DNA of 10,151 bases, from assembly GCA_045588795.1 (NCBI GenBank), contig JAZNEY010000057.1, positions 1-10,151 of the forward strand, read 5' to 3'. Position numbers and translations under genes: made by a program. The DNA comes from UMGS1908 sp045588795 (GTDB lineage: Bacteria > Bacillota > Clostridia > Christensenellales > UBA1242). The first letter of the stretch is position 1; every line of letters starts with the position of its first letter. The notes below the pieces were generated by a model. It did not search any database. It had not been told where the DNA came from and saw only the letters and a program-made list of their open reading frames with translations. Below are positions 1-5,770 of the stretch, one piece after another.

Positions 1-45
1 AGTATGTTTTATGTTAAAAAATCATTGAAAATGGGAGGGAATTAA

Positions 46-507
46 ATGAGATTATCAAAGATGGAAGTTGTTAAAAAGTATGCAAATGCAGTTTATCAAA
101 ATTCAATGGTAGGGAAGCAGTCAATTTCAGATATTTTGCCAAAGGTTGCAAATGAAGAACTTAGAAACGAGTTGGACTATGAGTACGCTGAATTTGGAAA
201 GATATGTGATAAACTTGAAAAGTTTGCAGGTATGAACAAATTTCAAATAGAGGACAACAACTTGCTTGAAAAATCAAGAATGTGGCTAAGCGTAAATATG
301 GGCACACTTTTTGATAAGTCTACAAGGCACATTACGCAATTAATGTTGGTTGGAAGTGTTATGGGGCTTACAACGGTTTACAAAGACAGATATGACTACA
401 AGGGTGTAAACACAGACCTTGATAATATAGCCGAAGAACTTGAAGCCCTTTTAGATAAAAACTACGACAATTTAAAAAAGTTTTTAAAGTGCTATGATGG
501 CGAATAA
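46..507 (+). CDS. Hypothetical helical protein, 153 aa
   Basis: I do not recognise this protein. It starts at ATG 46 behind a good ribosome binding site (GGGAGG at about 33-38). The 153-residue product looks almost entirely alpha-helical and soluble, with heptad-like Leu/Ile spacing near both ends, a Met- and Gly-rich middle (around residues 95-110, LMLVGSVMGL) and an acidic Leu-rich C-terminal helix. There is no signal peptide or convincing membrane span. The overall shape resembles the small four-helix-bundle proteins often annotated as uncharacterised in Clostridia, and the middle could pack as a bundle core. There is no ExxH pair of a ferritin-type diiron site, so a ferritin-like role is not supported. 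It is followed at once by its own terminator, so it is probably the last or only gene of its transcript. Its promoter lies before the window or in the first 30 bases. Confidence 0.75.
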   Translation: MRLSKMEVVKKYANAVYQNSMVGKQSISDILPKVANEELRNELDYEYAEFGKICDKLEKFAGMNKFQIEDNNLLEKSRMWLSVNMGTLFDKSTRHITQLMLVGSVMGLTTVYKDRYDYKGVNTDLDNIAEELEALLDKNYDNLKKFLKCYDGE

Positions 508-510
508 GTA

Positions 511-565
511 AAATTGCTAGGGAATAACTGGGGTGCACCCCAAACAAACCCTAGCAATTTTTTTG
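511..565 (+). terminator. Compound intrinsic terminator with nested palindrome
   Basis: A 12-bp outer stem, AAATTGCTAGGG (511-522) with CCCTAGCAATTT (549-560), runs into a T tract at 558-564. Its loop contains a perfect 12-bp palindrome, GGGGTGCACCCC (530-541), which can form a second inner hairpin. It starts four bases after the stop codon of the 153-aa gene. The outer stem and U tract are enough for termination; the inner palindrome is an extra. Confidence 0.85.
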
Positions 566-602
566 TTAGATATTTTTCCTAAAATCTCTTTTCAAAAAAT
601 AA

Positions 603-631
603 TTGACTTATAACTTTGTTTCTTGTAAAAT
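603..631 (+). promoter_or_regulatory. Promoter of the 216-aa gene / rubrerythrin unit
   Basis: A TTGACT -35 (603-608) and TAAAAT -10 (626-631) are separated by 17 bp, predicting a start near 638 and a leader of about 24 bases. An 8-base direct repeat, TCTTGTAA at 621-628 and 634-641, brackets the -10 element and the predicted start, and could be an operator. It does not match a PerR box well enough to call. Confidence 0.6.
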
Positions 632-661
632 TATCTTGTAATCAAAAGGAGTTTATGTCAA

Positions 662-1312
662 TTGTATTATAATGGTTTATTTAAGCAGTCTGAAATGCTT
701 TTTGCTTATGGCTCAAAATTTTACTTATCAAACGACAAAGCTTATGTTACATTCTCTTTAAGAAAAAGTGAAAATTTTACAAGTCAATATGCAAACGAAC
801 TTGAACTTGATTTTTTCAACTTGTTTGATTTTAAAGAACGAACAGTTACAGATGGGTTTGTCTTTACTGTGCAGGAAGCTCTTGAACGGGTTATAGAAGA
901 TAAGCAAGACCTTTTCGTGTATCTTATTTGTAAAACAATGTTTATGAAAAAGATTTGCCCGGACATTGAGAATTTGCGGGCGTTAAATCTCAAGGTTGTA
1001 AGGTATCAAAAAAAGAAGTTTATGAAATTGCTTTGTGGCTTTAGGGTGGATTTTGTAAACAGGTTTCAATCTGCTATATATTCTGCAATTGTTGACAGTA
1101 TGGATAAAGTTCTAGATGTTGAAACAAATGATGACAGGTATCATAGATATGCATATAAGACTATGTTGGTTGGAAAAGAGTATCTTGATGACCTCGAGGC
1201 ATTTTTAAAACAAGAAAGAAATGTGGGCTATCCGAGAGCAAGTAAGGCGAAACTGAAAGAAAGACCTTTTGAAAACGCAATTAAACTTGCAATGCAAGTT
1301 AAAAACAAATAA
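662..1312 (+). CDS. Hypothetical protein, 216 aa, upstream of rubrerythrin
   Basis: I do not recognise this protein. It probably initiates at TTG 662, with AAGGAG at 646-651 about 10 bases upstream; the next in-frame ATG (695) has no ribosome binding site. A closer ATG at 655 opens only a five-codon frame (MSIVL, stop at 670-672) that overlaps the TTG start. The product is basic and Phe/Lys/Tyr rich. It has a mixed N-terminal half (residues 1-60, several short beta-like stretches) and a helical C-terminal half with a Lys-rich patch near residues 115-120, ending in a charged tail. No signal peptide, metal-binding motif or membrane span is evident. The 17-base gap to rubrerythrin, with no terminator between them, suggests co-transcription from the promoter at 603-631. 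A link to oxidative stress would be inferred from context only. Confidence 0.7.
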   Translation: MYYNGLFKQSEMLFAYGSKFYLSNDKAYVTFSLRKSENFTSQYANELELDFFNLFDFKERTVTDGFVFTVQEALERVIEDKQDLFVYLICKTMFMKKICPDIENLRALNLKVVRYQKKKFMKLLCGFRVDFVNRFQSAIYSAIVDSMDKVLDVETNDDRYHRYAYKTMLVGKEYLDDLEAFLKQERNVGYPRASKAKLKERPFENAIKLAMQVKNK

Positions 1313-1329
1313 GCATAAAGGAGATTTTT

Positions 1330-1863
1330 ATGAAATACGCAGGTACAAAAACAGAAAAAAATTTAAGAGAAGCATTTGCTGGTGAATCACAAGCCAGAAA
1401 TAAGTATACCTATTTTGCATCAGTTGCAAAGAAAGAAGGTTATGAGCAAATTGCAGAACTTTTCACAAAGACTGCTGAAAACGAAAAAGAACACGCAAAA
1501 ATGTGGTTTAAGGAACTAGGAGAACTTGGAAACACCTCTGCAAATTTAAAGGCTGCTGCTGAGGGTGAAAACTATGAGTGGACAGATATGTATGACAGAT
1601 TTGCAAAGGAAGCAGAAGAAGAGGGTTTTGTTGAACTTGCTTATAAGTTTAGAGAGGTTGCTAAAATCGAAAAGGCTCACGAAGAAAGATATTTGAAACT
1701 TCTAAACAATGTTGATATGCAAGCAGTGTTTGCAAAGAGTGAAGAAGTTATGTGGGAATGCAGAAATTGTGGTCATCTTGTAATTGGAAAGAAAGCGCCA
1801 GAAGTTTGTCCTGTATGTGCTCACGCAAAAAGTTATTTCGAAGTAAGAAAAGAGAATTATTAA
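1330..1863 (+). CDS. rbr: Rubrerythrin
   Basis: Rubrerythrin, a cytoplasmic non-haem diiron peroxidase that reduces hydrogen peroxide in anaerobes, usually with electrons from rubredoxin or NADH-linked reductases. At 177 aa it has the classical two-domain layout. The N-terminal ferritin-like four-helix bundle carries the expected diiron ligands: Glu19, Glu52 with His55 (ExxH), Glu94, Glu97, and Glu114 with His117 (second ExxH). The C-terminal rubredoxin-like domain has the FeS4 cysteines Cys144-x2-Cys147 and Cys160-x2-Cys163. The order bundle-then-rubredoxin is that of classical rubrerythrin, not reverse rubrerythrin. ATG 1330 follows AAAGGAG at 1317-1323. It is the second gene of a likely two-gene transcript and is closed by a strong terminator. 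No PerR box is clear upstream, so peroxide regulation cannot be claimed from this sequence. Confidence 0.97.
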   Translation: MKYAGTKTEKNLREAFAGESQARNKYTYFASVAKKEGYEQIAELFTKTAENEKEHAKMWFKELGELGNTSANLKAAAEGENYEWTDMYDRFAKEAEEEGFVELAYKFREVAKIEKAHEERYLKLLNNVDMQAVFAKSEEVMWECRNCGHLVIGKKAPEVCPVCAHAKSYFEVRKENY

Positions 1864-1880
1864 GATTTAATTATAATAGC

Positions 1881-1913
1881 AAAATCCACCAAGAAATCTT
1901 GGTGGATTTTTTT
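1881..1913 (+). terminator. Intrinsic terminator after rubrerythrin
   Basis: A near-perfect stem, AAAATCCACCAAG (1881-1893) with CTTGGTGGATTTT (1898-1910), has a four-base loop and is followed by a T tract to 1913. It begins 17 bases after the rubrerythrin stop codon. Confidence 0.93.
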
Positions 1914-2299
1914 ATTGGTTAGAAAGTGCCAAACATTTGAATGAGTTATTAAAATTAAAATGTCTTTGAAGCAAAAGTAGAAGTTTACAAATTCAATTGT
2001 AAGTTGAAAGAGGCAGTCCTCTTTTCGGGTAATAAAGGAAAACAAGACATTTGGCTTTTAGTCGTTTTTAACAAAAAATTGACTAAGCGATTGTTAAAAG
2101 TAAATAAATGGCATTAAAGTTCGGGTGGTCTTTTAAAATCACTAAATATATATTATTGGGTCCCAAGGTGTCTAGCAATATAATATTCGGCAATTTTTCT
2201 AACCATATTACATTCTACGCACTCAGAAGTAATTGTGTGCCAGTTTTAAAGGCAATTAAAATAGTATTTTTTATCTTGCAAACATCATATGCTTTAAAT
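1914..2299 (+). other. Gene-poor region ahead of the antiporter gene
   Basis: This stretch of about 385 bases shows no convincing gene. The reading frame of the antiporter happens to stay open back to an ATG at 2108, but the added 64 residues do not look like a CaCA N-terminus and have no ribosome binding site. Local structures are: an inverted repeat TTACAA-N6-TTGTAA (1985-2002); a short hairpin AAAGAGG-CAGT-CCTCTTT (2007-2024) with no proper U tract; two mutually exclusive pairings, TTAGTC (2058-2063) with GACTAA (2081-2086) and TTTTAACAA (2066-2074) with TTGTTAAAA (2091-2099); and TTGGG-T-CCCAA (2156-2166). I could not match any part to a riboswitch class that I know (yybP-ykoY, M-box, fluoride, T-box, SAM and purine considered). 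Confidence 0.5.
2079..2106 (+). promoter_or_regulatory. Possible promoter of the antiporter gene
   Basis: TTGACT (2079-2084), a 16-bp spacer and TAAATA (2101-2106) are compatible with a vegetative promoter. This would give a leader of roughly 190 bases before ATG 2300. The -35 overlaps one arm of the alternative hairpins at 2058-2099. It is a weak call because the -10 is degenerate. Confidence 0.3.
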
Positions 2300-3247
2300 A
2301 TGGAAAATGTGTTTAGTATAGTTCTTTTTATTTTGGGTTTTGTTCTAATTTTAAAGGGGGCAAGTTTTCTTGTCTCTTCTTCTGTAATACTTGCAAAAAA
2401 AGCGAGAATTCCATCAATGGTTATTGGTGCAACAGTTGTTGCAATTGCGACAACTTTTCCAGAAACGACTGTGGCTTTGGTGTCTTGTTTTAATGGAATG
2501 GAAGAGGTTGGAATCAGCACGAGTGTGGGTTCAATGGTTTGCAACTTCACAATTGTATTGGGTGTTGCTTTTTTATTTTTGCCAACGAGCATTGACCCGG
2601 ACTCGTTTTTTTCAAAGGCTATATTTTTCGTGATAAGTGTTATTGTCCTATTTGCAGTAGGAATTGATGGGCGGATTTCTGCTTTTGAGGCAATAATTTT
2701 AATGCTCGTTTTTGTTTCATTTATAGTTATGAATTGTATTGAGGCAACAAAATCGAGCACGCAAGAAAAAATAGCAATTGAAAATCAGTCTTGGGGGCAG
2801 GTGATTTTTGAGTTTTTAATATCGGCACTTTCAATTGGGCTTGGGGCAATTGTTCTTGTAAACAATGTGGATAATATAAGTGCAATGCTAGGTCTTAATA
2901 ACTCAATTGTAAGTTTTATTGTTATTGCGATAGGAACGAATATTCCAGAACTTGTAACTACAATTACATCAATAAAGTTGAAAAGCCCAGAAATTGGAGT
3001 AGGAAATATATTTGGTGCAAGTATAATAGATTGTACATTGTTGGTTGCAGGCTCGGTGGTCGTATCTAGTGGAAAAGAACTCTTGCTTTCAAAAAAATTA
3101 ATAGCGGTTACTTGTCTTGCACTCTTTCTAATAACTGCTATTATATCTATTCCAATTATCAAAAATGGCAGGTCAAACCGAAAGCAAGGTGTTTACTTGA
3201 TTGCCATCTATTTGATTTATACAATTCTTTTAGTGCACTTAGTGTAA
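2300..3247 (+). CDS. CaCA-family calcium/cation antiporter
   Basis: Integral membrane Ca2+:cation antiporter of the CaCA superfamily (YrbG/NCX_Mj type), which exchanges Ca2+ for Na+ or H+ across the cytoplasmic membrane. The 315-aa product has about ten hydrophobic segments and the two inverted alpha repeats. The alpha-1 region has ATTFPET (residues 50-56, Glu55) and GSMVCN (residues 77-82, Asn82). The alpha-2 region has GTNIPEL (212-218, Glu217) and GASIID (239-244, Asp244). Glu55, Glu217, Asn82 and Asp244 correspond to the ion-binding residues of the archaeal NCX structure, so it looks functional, but the usual Ser after Thr in alpha-2 is Asn214. The start is uncertain: ATG 2300 is chosen because MENVFSIVLF begins the first membrane helix as in the family, yet there is no clear ribosome binding site. 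A weak TATGCT at 2288-2293 could even suggest a leaderless transcript. Substrate is inferred from the family only. Confidence 0.88.
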   Translation: MENVFSIVLFILGFVLILKGASFLVSSSVILAKKARIPSMVIGATVVAIATTFPETTVALVSCFNGMEEVGISTSVGSMVCNFTIVLGVAFLFLPTSIDPDSFFSKAIFFVISVIVLFAVGIDGRISAFEAIILMLVFVSFIVMNCIEATKSSTQEKIAIENQSWGQVIFEFLISALSIGLGAIVLVNNVDNISAMLGLNNSIVSFIVIAIGTNIPELVTTITSIKLKSPEIGVGNIFGASIIDCTLLVAGSVVVSSGKELLLSKKLIAVTCLALFLITAIISIPIIKNGRSNRKQGVYLIAIYLIYTILLVHLV

Positions 3248-3270
3248 GTTGTCAGAATTTGTATATTTTT

Positions 3271-3293
3271 CGTGAAACATTAAATGTTTCACG
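3271..3293. repeat. Inverted repeat of parS-like half sites
   Basis: CGTGAAACATT (3271-3281) is followed after one base by its exact reverse complement AATGTTTCACG (3283-3293). Each outer 9 bases (CGTGAAACA and TGTTTCACG) equals one half of the chromosomal parS site bound by ParB/Spo0J (TGTTTCACGTGAAACA), but with the halves in swapped order, so it is not a canonical parS. No U tract follows on the plus strand, so it is a poor terminator for the antiporter gene. Confidence 0.6.
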
Positions 3294-3307
3294 GGGATAG
3301 TTGAAAA

Positions 3308-3331
3308 GTGTTGAAAACTCTGTTGAAAACT
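3308..3331. repeat. 24-bp direct repeat, copy 1
   Basis: First of two identical 24-bp copies upstream of recD2 (the second is at 3409-3432). Each copy contains TGTTGAAAA twice, 12 bp apart (here 3309-3317 and 3321-3329); on the minus strand this reads TTTTCAACA, matching 7 of 9 positions of the DnaA box TTATCCACA. A further partial unit, GTTGAAAA, precedes it at 3300-3307. Confidence 0.8.
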
Positions 3332-3351
3332 TTGAACATACATTCTATACA
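3323..3351 (+). promoter_or_regulatory. Possible upstream promoter P1 of recD2
   Basis: TTGAAA (3323-3328) inside repeat copy 1 is followed after 17 bp by TATACA (3346-3351). The spacer holds GAAC-ATAC-ATTC (3334-3345), a degenerate LexA-like box (7 of 8 core bases). A modest promoter match that is interesting mainly because of the overlap with the repeat and the box. Confidence 0.3.
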
Positions 3352-3408
3352 GGGCTCTCAAACCTTTTAAAATAAAGGCTTGTAGCGTTTGAAAAGTTTT
3401 TAACAGGG

Positions 3409-3432
3409 GTGTTGAAAACTCTGTTGAAAACT
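3409..3432. repeat. 24-bp direct repeat, copy 2
   Basis: Second identical copy, 101 bp downstream of copy 1, with TGTTGAAAA units at 3410-3418 and 3422-3430. The flanking sequence differs from copy 1 on both sides, so only the 24-bp unit is duplicated. Confidence 0.8.
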
Positions 3433-3440
3433 CATATAAA
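3412..3440 (+). promoter_or_regulatory. Possible upstream promoter P2 of recD2
   Basis: TTGAAA (3412-3417) inside repeat copy 2 is followed after 17 bp by TATAAA (3435-3440). The predicted start, near 3447, falls inside the LexA-like palindrome at 3444-3457. A transcript from here would carry about 65 bases of leader before ATG 3514. Confidence 0.35.
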
Positions 3441-3443
3441 AAG

Positions 3444-3457
3444 TGAACACTTGTTCA
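3444..3457. promoter_or_regulatory. LexA (SOS)-box-like palindrome
   Basis: TGAACA-CT-TGTTCA is a perfect 6-bp-arm palindrome that contains GAAC-N4-GTTC, the core of Firmicutes LexA/DinR boxes. It sits just below P2 and 20 bp above the -35 of the main recD2 promoter, a plausible position for a repressor. DNA-repair helicases are sensible SOS targets, but LexA control of this gene is inferred. Confidence 0.45.
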
Positions 3458-3477
3458 ATAATACAAGTTATTATCAC

Positions 3478-3507
3478 TTGACAATGAAATTGCTGTCAGT
3501 CTATAAT
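3478..3507 (+). promoter_or_regulatory. Near-consensus promoter P3 of recD2
   Basis: A perfect TTGACA (3478-3483) and a perfect TATAAT (3502-3507) are separated by 18 bp. The expected transcription start is about 3513-3515, which coincides with the recD2 ATG at 3514, so the main transcript may be leaderless. The reading frame stays open upstream through this promoter, which could mislead start calling. Confidence 0.75.
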
Positions 3508-3513
3508 AGTTGT

Positions 3514-5718
3514 ATGCAAATTGAGGGTGTAATTAATAACATAATATATAAAAATTTGGAGACAGGCTTTACTATTGTAAGGGTTGAAAATGGAAAAACT
3601 GAAACGGTTGCTTCGGGGAAATTTCCTCTTGTTGGAGAGGGTGAAAAAGTTGTCCTTGAGGGAGAAAAAGTTGTCCACCCAAAGTATGGCGAACAGTTTA
3701 AAGTAACAAATGTTAAAATTGAAAAACCAACAACATCTGCTCAGATTGAAAAATATTTGTCGAGTGGGCTTATAAGTGGTGTTGGTCCGGTTACGGCAAA
3801 AAACATTGTCGCTATGTTTGGAGCAGAAACTTTATCTGTTATTGAAAACGAACCTATGAGGCTTTCAAAGGTAAAGGGTGTCAGCAAAGAAAAAGCAATA
3901 AACATTGCTCTTAAATACAATGAGATTAGGAAATTGCAAGATGCTGTTATTTTCTTGCAATCTTATGATGTGTCTGTAAATATGGCTGTAAAGATTTACG
4001 ACAAATATAAAAAGAGAACACAGGAAATATTAAGCAAAAATCCATATAAACTTGTTGAGGACATAGATGGAATTGGATTTAGAACTGCGGATAAGATTGC
4101 AATTAAGATGGGGATTGAACCAGACTCCACTTTTCGAATGAGGGCAGGAATTGTATTTTGCTTGTCTGAGGTGTCTGAGAAAAATGGAAGCACAATTGTA
4201 GAAAGAGAAGAATTAAAGGTTTCAGTTGCAAAACTTTTAGGTTTTCCAGTGGACACAAAGCAGATTGCTTACGAGCAGACAATTGCAGACCTTTTGATAG
4301 ATGGCTATATCAAGGAATATGTTGATGAGGGCCTAACATATTTGGGGCTTACAAAGTTTTACAAAATGGAAAAGGTAATTGCGACAAAACTTAATTTGCT
4401 TGCTGACGGCTGGAATTATGCAAAAGTAGATGTTACATCAAAACTTGATGAATATGAGAAGATGAATGGAATTGTTTTGCACGAAGAACAAAGGATAGCA
4501 GTAGAAAGTGCTATTTCAAATGGCGTTGCAGTTATAACTGGTGGACCGGGAACAGGAAAAACCACTATCATCAAAGCGATAAATGGTATTTTGAAAAGTA
4601 TGAGGCTTAAAACATTGTTGCTTGCACCTACTGGAAGAGCAAGTAAACGATTGTCCGAAGCAACTGGTGATGAGGCAAAGACTATTCACCGAGCACTTGA
4701 TATAAATTTCAAGGGCAAAGAGTATGAAAGTGCGTTTAACACACTTACAGACCTTGAAGTCGATTGTTTAATTGTAGATGAGTGCAGTATGGTTGATACA
4801 TATGTTATGTACAACTTAGTAAATGCGTTGAATAGAGGAATGAGGCTCATACTGGTTGGGGATAAAGACCAGTTACCAAGTGTGGGTGCGGGAAATGTTC
4901 TTGATGACCTAATAAATACCGGAAAAATACCAGTTGTTAGTTTGAAACAGGTTTTCAGGCAGGCAAGTGAAAGTAAAATTGTTGTAAATGCACATAATAT
5001 CAATAATGGTGAAAATCTTGAATATGACAATAAAAACGGCGACTTTTTTGTTATGAATAAAGAAAGTGCAGATGAAAACCTTGAACTTGTGGTTGAGCTT
5101 GTTTCGAAAAGATTGCCAGCATTTTTGGGGATTGACAGCAGTCAAGTGCAAGTTATTGCACCAATGAAAGCGGGGTTGCTTGGTGTGCAAAATTTAAACA
5201 CATCTTTGCAAAATGAAATTAATCCAAAAGAGACCGGCAAAAATGAAGCCGTTTGGGGCGAAAAGGTCTTTCGTGAGGGCGACAGAGTAATGCAGACGGT
5301 GAACAACTATGACCACGAGTGGGAGAAAAAAGGTGTGCGTGGAAGTGGTGTCTTTAATGGAGACATTGGTTTTATTTTAGAAATCAACCCAGACACAAAT
5401 GAAACCCTTGTTGAGTTTGAAGATGGAAGAAAAGCTTTTTATACAATTGCTCAGCTTGATGAGTTAATGCTATCTTACGCAATAACCATTCACAAAAGTC
5501 AAGGAAGTGAGTTTGATGCGGTTGTAATACCAGTGACTGGTGGAAACCCTATGATGATGACAAGAAATCTTTTATACACAGCGGTAACAAGAGCAAAAAA
5601 GATGGTTGTTTTGGTGGGGTCGCTTAATTCAATTTACTCAATGATAAAAAATACTTTTTCAGTAAAAAGAAAGACATTGCTCAAAAAATTAATACTGGAT
5701 AACAATCTAGAACTATAA
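3514..5718 (+). CDS. recD2: RecD2-type ATP-dependent 5'-3' DNA helicase
   Basis: RecD2 (YrrC) helicase, a superfamily 1B 5'-to-3' DNA helicase acting in recombination and repair without RecBC in Firmicutes and Deinococcus. The 734-aa product begins MQIEGVINNIIYKNLETGF, the usual start of the N-terminal OB-like domain. It continues with helix-hairpin-helix segments (near residues 90-170: GLISGVGPVTA, VKGVSKEKA; then IDGIGFRTA). The helicase core has Walker A GGPGTGKTT (343-351, Lys349), motif Ia APTGRASKRL, Walker B VDECSMVD with Asp422-Glu423, motif III GDKDQLPSVG (Asp450), an SH3-like insertion (GDRVMQ...FNGDIGFI), motif V YAITIHKSQGSEFD and motif VI YTAVTRAKK (688-696, Arg693). All are intact and the length is normal. 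ATG 3514 is preferred over an upstream GTG at 3409 because of family fit and because P3 lies between them. There is no ribosome binding site, consistent with leaderless initiation. It ends at the hairpin shared with spoIID. Confidence 0.95.
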   Translation: MQIEGVINNIIYKNLETGFTIVRVENGKTETVASGKFPLVGEGEKVVLEGEKVVHPKYGEQFKVTNVKIEKPTTSAQIEKYLSSGLISGVGPVTAKNIVAMFGAETLSVIENEPMRLSKVKGVSKEKAINIALKYNEIRKLQDAVIFLQSYDVSVNMAVKIYDKYKKRTQEILSKNPYKLVEDIDGIGFRTADKIAIKMGIEPDSTFRMRAGIVFCLSEVSEKNGSTIVEREELKVSVAKLLGFPVDTKQIAYEQTIADLLIDGYIKEYVDEGLTYLGLTKFYKMEKVIATKLNLLADGWNYAKVDVTSKLDEYEKMNGIVLHEEQRIAVESAISNGVAVITGGPGTGKTTIIKAINGILKSMRLKTLLLAPTGRASKRLSEATGDEAKTIHRALDINFKGKEYESAFNTLTDLEVDCLIVDECSMVDTYVMYNLVNALNRGMRLILVGDKDQLPSVGAGNVLDDLINTGKIPVVSLKQVFRQASESKIVVNAHNINNGENLEYDNKNGDFFVMNKESADENLELVVELVSKRLPAFLGIDSSQVQVIAPMKAGLLGVQNLNTSLQNEINPKETGKNEAVWGEKVFREGDRVMQTVNNYDHEWEKKGVRGSGVFNGDIGFILEINPDTNETLVEFEDGRKAFYTIAQLDELMLSYAITIHKSQGSEFDAVVIPVTGGNPMMMTRNLLYTAVTRAKKMVVLVGSLNSIYSMIKNTFSVKRKTLLKKLILDNNLEL

Positions 5719-5732
5719 ATGAATAATAGTGG

Positions 5733-5768
5733 ACTCTTCGTTACAAAATAAAGTAACGAGGAGTTTTT
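5733..5768 (+). terminator. recD2 terminator whose 3' arm contains the spoIID RBS
   Basis: ACTCTTCGTTAC (5733-5744) pairs with GTAACGAGGAGT (5753-5764) with one T-G wobble and an eight-base A-rich loop, followed by a T run to 5768. It starts 15 bases after the recD2 stop codon. The GAGGAG at 5758-5763 in the 3' arm is the ribosome binding site for ATG 5771, so the hairpin could both end recD2 transcripts and mask spoIID translation in read-through RNA. Confidence 0.7.
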
Positions 5769-5770
5769 CT

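Noticed and set aside
621..641. PerR box upstream of the rubrerythrin unit
   Set aside because: The sequence is a direct repeat of TCTTGTAA rather than the inverted TTATAAT-N-ATTATAA pattern.
2007..2028. Hairpin AAAGAGG-CAGT-CCTCTTT as a terminator or riboswitch part
   Set aside because: It is followed by TCGGG rather than a U tract and matches no riboswitch core I know.
2108..2299. 64-codon N-terminal extension of the antiporter
   Set aside because: No ribosome binding site at 2108, residues unlike a CaCA N-terminus, and the first membrane helix begins right after ATG 2300.
2215..2760. Long minus-strand open frame opposite the antiporter gene
   Set aside because: Composition is that of an antisense shadow of membrane-protein codons, with no ribosome binding site or family resemblance.
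3300..3432. CRISPR array
   Set aside because: Only two 24-bp copies with internal duplication and a single 77-bp interval; no spacer-repeat periodicity and no cas genes.
3409..3513. 35-codon N-terminal extension of recD2 from GTG 3409
   Set aside because: It crosses a near-perfect promoter and the LexA-like palindrome, and RecD2 family proteins start with the MQIEG-type sequence encoded from 3514.
5713..5720. Sporulation SigE-like -10 element before spoIID
   Set aside because: CTATAAAT aligns poorly with the SigE consensus and no matching -35 element is present at the right distance.
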